A stretch of 7,272 nucleotides of DNA from Chitinophagaceae bacterium (GTDB lineage: Bacteria > Bacteroidota > Bacteroidia > Chitinophagales > Chitinophagaceae), in contig JAJTCI010000117.1 of the NCBI GenBank assembly GCA_021323155.1, positions 1 to 7,272 of the forward strand. The letters are read 5' to 3'. The notes under the pieces are model-generated. The model saw only the letters and a program-made list of their open reading frames with translations. It did no database searches and was not told the DNA's origin. The position numbers were made by a program, and so were the translations under genes. This document shows, one piece after another, positions 6,531 through 7,272 of the stretch (position 1 is the first letter of the stretch; each line of letters starts with the position of its first letter).

Positions 6531-6569
6531 CTTTGCGTACTTTGCTAACTTTGCCACTTTGCGTGGAAC
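6531..6569 (+). repeat. CTTTGC-periodic element, copy B (upstream of hscB)
   Basis: Four CTTTGC motifs (6531, 6540, 6549, 6557) are spaced by 9, 9 and 8 bases and end in CTTTGCGTGGAAC, closely matching copy A at 4363-4401. The element ends 5 bases before the hscB ATG and overlaps the only good -7 box in this gap. The frame open from 6533 through it into hscB is judged non-coding. Confidence 0.65.
6546..6553 (+). promoter_or_regulatory. Candidate -7 box for hscB (TAACTTTG)
   Basis: This is an exact match to the Bacteroidota primary-sigma -7 consensus TAnnTTTG, 21 bases before the hscB ATG. No TTTG lies at the expected -33 distance; the nearest (6532-6535) is only 10 bases away. Transcription from here would give a leader of roughly 15 nt. 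The box is embedded in the CTTTGC repeat, so the match could come from the repeat rather than from a promoter. Confidence 0.4.
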
Positions 6570-6574
6570 TACCT

Positions 6575-7069
6575 ATGAACTATTTCGAATTATATAACAT
6601 CCCGGTCTCTTTTCAACCCGATCCACAGTTGGTCAAATCCAGGTTCTACGAACTCAGCCGGAAATACCACCCCGACTTCTTCAGCAACGCTGATGAAGCG
6701 GAACAGGCCGAGGTATTAGAGAAATCCTCCGCAGTTAACAAGGCCTATAAAACATTCACTAATCCCGACGAGACCATCAAATACGTTCTGCAGCAAAAAG
6801 GACTGCTCGAAGAAGAAGAGAAGTACCAGTTACCGCCTGATTTCCTGATGGAGATGATGGACCTGAACGAAGCCGCCGGGGAGGGCCAGTCGGCAGATGG
6901 CAGCGTGCGGTCCGCAGTCGCGAAGATCCAGGAAGAGATTTATTCACCCGTTAAAGCAGTGTTGGAAGGGTATACGGAAGGTGTCACCACCAGGGATGAA
7001 TTGCTCCAGGTAAAGGAGTATTATTTTAAGAAAAAATACCTCAACCGGATTATGGCAGGTTTGCCCTGA
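6575..7069 (+). CDS. hscB: Fe-S cluster assembly co-chaperone HscB
   Basis: This 164-residue protein has the HscB layout: an N-terminal J-domain (about 1-75) and a C-terminal helical domain that binds the scaffold IscU. The J-domain begins MNYFELYNIPVSFQPD and has the HPD motif at 32-34 within ELSRKYHPDFF, needed to stimulate the ATPase of the Hsp70 partner HscA. NKAYKTFTNP (55-64) and the following helix are typical of HscB. DFLMEMMDLNE (89-99) corresponds to the IscU-binding face known in E. coli HscB. Length is close to the 171 residues of E. coli HscB. The protein should act in the cytoplasm in transfer of Fe-S clusters to target proteins. HscA, IscU and ferredoxin genes are not in this window, so it is not in an isc operon here. 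The ATG at 6575 is chosen because homology starts there; upstream codons come from the CTTTGC repeat. Confidence 0.92.
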   Translation: MNYFELYNIPVSFQPDPQLVKSRFYELSRKYHPDFFSNADEAEQAEVLEKSSAVNKAYKTFTNPDETIKYVLQQKGLLEEEEKYQLPPDFLMEMMDLNEAAGEGQSADGSVRSAVAKIQEEIYSPVKAVLEGYTEGVTTRDELLQVKEYYFKKKYLNRIMAGLP

Positions 7070-7075
7070 GGCGGC

Positions 7076-7083
7076 TATATTTG
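7076..7083 (+). promoter_or_regulatory. Candidate -7 box for tRNA-Leu (TATATTTG)
   Basis: This is an exact match to TAnnTTTG, 20 bases before the first base of the tRNA and 6 bases after the hscB stop. The position suits independent transcription of the tRNA. The only nearby TTTG (7060-7063) is 12 bases away, too close for a normal -33 element, so read-through from hscB is also possible. Confidence 0.45.
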
Positions 7084-7103
7084 CTGTCCAGTTTCAATTC
7101 CCT

Positions 7104-7187
7104 GCCCGGGTGGCGGAATTGGTAGACGCAGCAGACTCAAAATCTGCCGTTCGCAAGGATGTGCTGGTTCGATTCCAGTCCCGGGCA
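7104..7187 (+). tRNA. tRNA-Leu, anticodon CAA
   Basis: This is a complete class II tRNA of 84 bases without an encoded CCA. The acceptor stem pairs GCCCGGG (7104-7110) with CCCGGGC (7180-7186), with A7187 as discriminator, as expected for leucine. The D-arm (7113-7129) contains the GG of its loop. The anticodon stem GCAGA/TCTGC (7131-7135, 7143-7147) closes a 7-base loop with anticodon CAA at 7138-7140, reading UUG. A long variable arm (7148-7162) marks the Leu/Ser class, and the T-arm (7163-7179) holds the TTCGATT loop. All stems pair, so it should be functional. Confidence 0.97.
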
Positions 7188-7188
7188 C

Positions 7189-7222
7189 AAAGCCTTTCCG
7201 ATGAAATCGGAGGGGCTTTTTT
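7189..7222 (+). terminator. Rho-independent terminator after tRNA-Leu
   Basis: A 14-bp stem (7189-7202 with 7206-7219, two G-U pairs) has a 3-base loop and is followed by a T-run (7217-7222). It starts 2 bases after the tRNA discriminator base, so it ends the tRNA transcript with a very short trailer. Confidence 0.88.
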
Positions 7223-7269
7223 ATTTGTTAGCGTTGAAAGCTTGCTTTCTTAAGCGAACAAATAAAAAA
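7217..7269. repeat. Imperfect 53-bp inverted repeat at window edge
   Basis: The outer arms are 13 bp and perfect (TTTTTTATTTGTT at 7217-7229, its complement at 7257-7269). The core holds a second short hairpin GAAAGC-TT-GCTTTC (7236-7249), with a few mismatches between core and arms. The left arm includes the T-run of the tRNA terminator. It may be a second hairpin, a terminator for a minus-strand gene beyond the window, or a repeat boundary. The window ends 3 bases later, so the context is missing. Confidence 0.7.
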
Positions 7270-7272
7270 GAC

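Noticed and set aside
1..7272. A defence, mobile or biosynthetic gene system
   Set aside because: All seven protein genes belong to known families with ordinary metabolic, housekeeping or unknown roles; no transposase, integrase, toxin-antitoxin, nuclease or helicase module is present.

Overview
The window looks like an ordinary chromosomal segment from a Bacteroidota bacterium, probably a member of the Chitinophagaceae or a close relative. This is inferred from three things. Several starts have no clear Shine-Dalgarno sequence. Boxes matching the Bacteroidota -7 consensus TAnnTTTG precede hscB and the tRNA. The oligopeptidase B-like enzyme carries a lipoprotein signal. No 16S or other decisive phylogenetic marker is present, so the family-level placement is tentative. 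Gene density is high, and no gap between genes is longer than about 170 bases.

Layout, left to right. A Rho-independent terminator (40-67) closes a gene lying upstream of the window. A DUF2200 protein gene (118-483, +) converges on a pirin gene (480-1394, -), and their stop codons overlap in a TTAA. A CatE-like VOC/glyoxalase-fold protein (1504-1995, +) is divergent from pirin. A heptamer tandem array (2046-2094) precedes a 715-residue oligopeptidase B-type S9 peptidase with a lipoprotein signal (2141-4288, +), which ends in a strong terminator (4297-4335). A TrmN6-type tRNA methyltransferase (4455-5174, +) converges on a lysine-ketoglutarate reductase/saccharopine dehydrogenase-like enzyme (5273-6478, -). 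A second, perfect 11-unit heptamer array (5213-5289) fills the gap between them and supplies the last codons and stop of the minus-strand gene. The Fe-S co-chaperone HscB (6575-7069, +) is divergent from that enzyme. It is followed by tRNA-Leu(CAA) (7104-7187), its terminator, and a long imperfect inverted repeat at the window edge.

The genes do not form one pathway. They are mostly single-gene units: stress or aromatic-type oxidoreductases (pirin, VOC), an envelope peptidase, tRNA modification, lysine-type amino-acid metabolism, Fe-S cluster assembly and a tRNA. I see no defence system, prophage, transposase, CRISPR array or biosynthetic cluster. The most interesting material is non-coding: two arrays of the same heptamer (CCATTCA/CCATTGC), one overlapping a gene's 3' end, and two copies of a CTTTGC-periodic element sitting directly in front of trmN6 and hscB.
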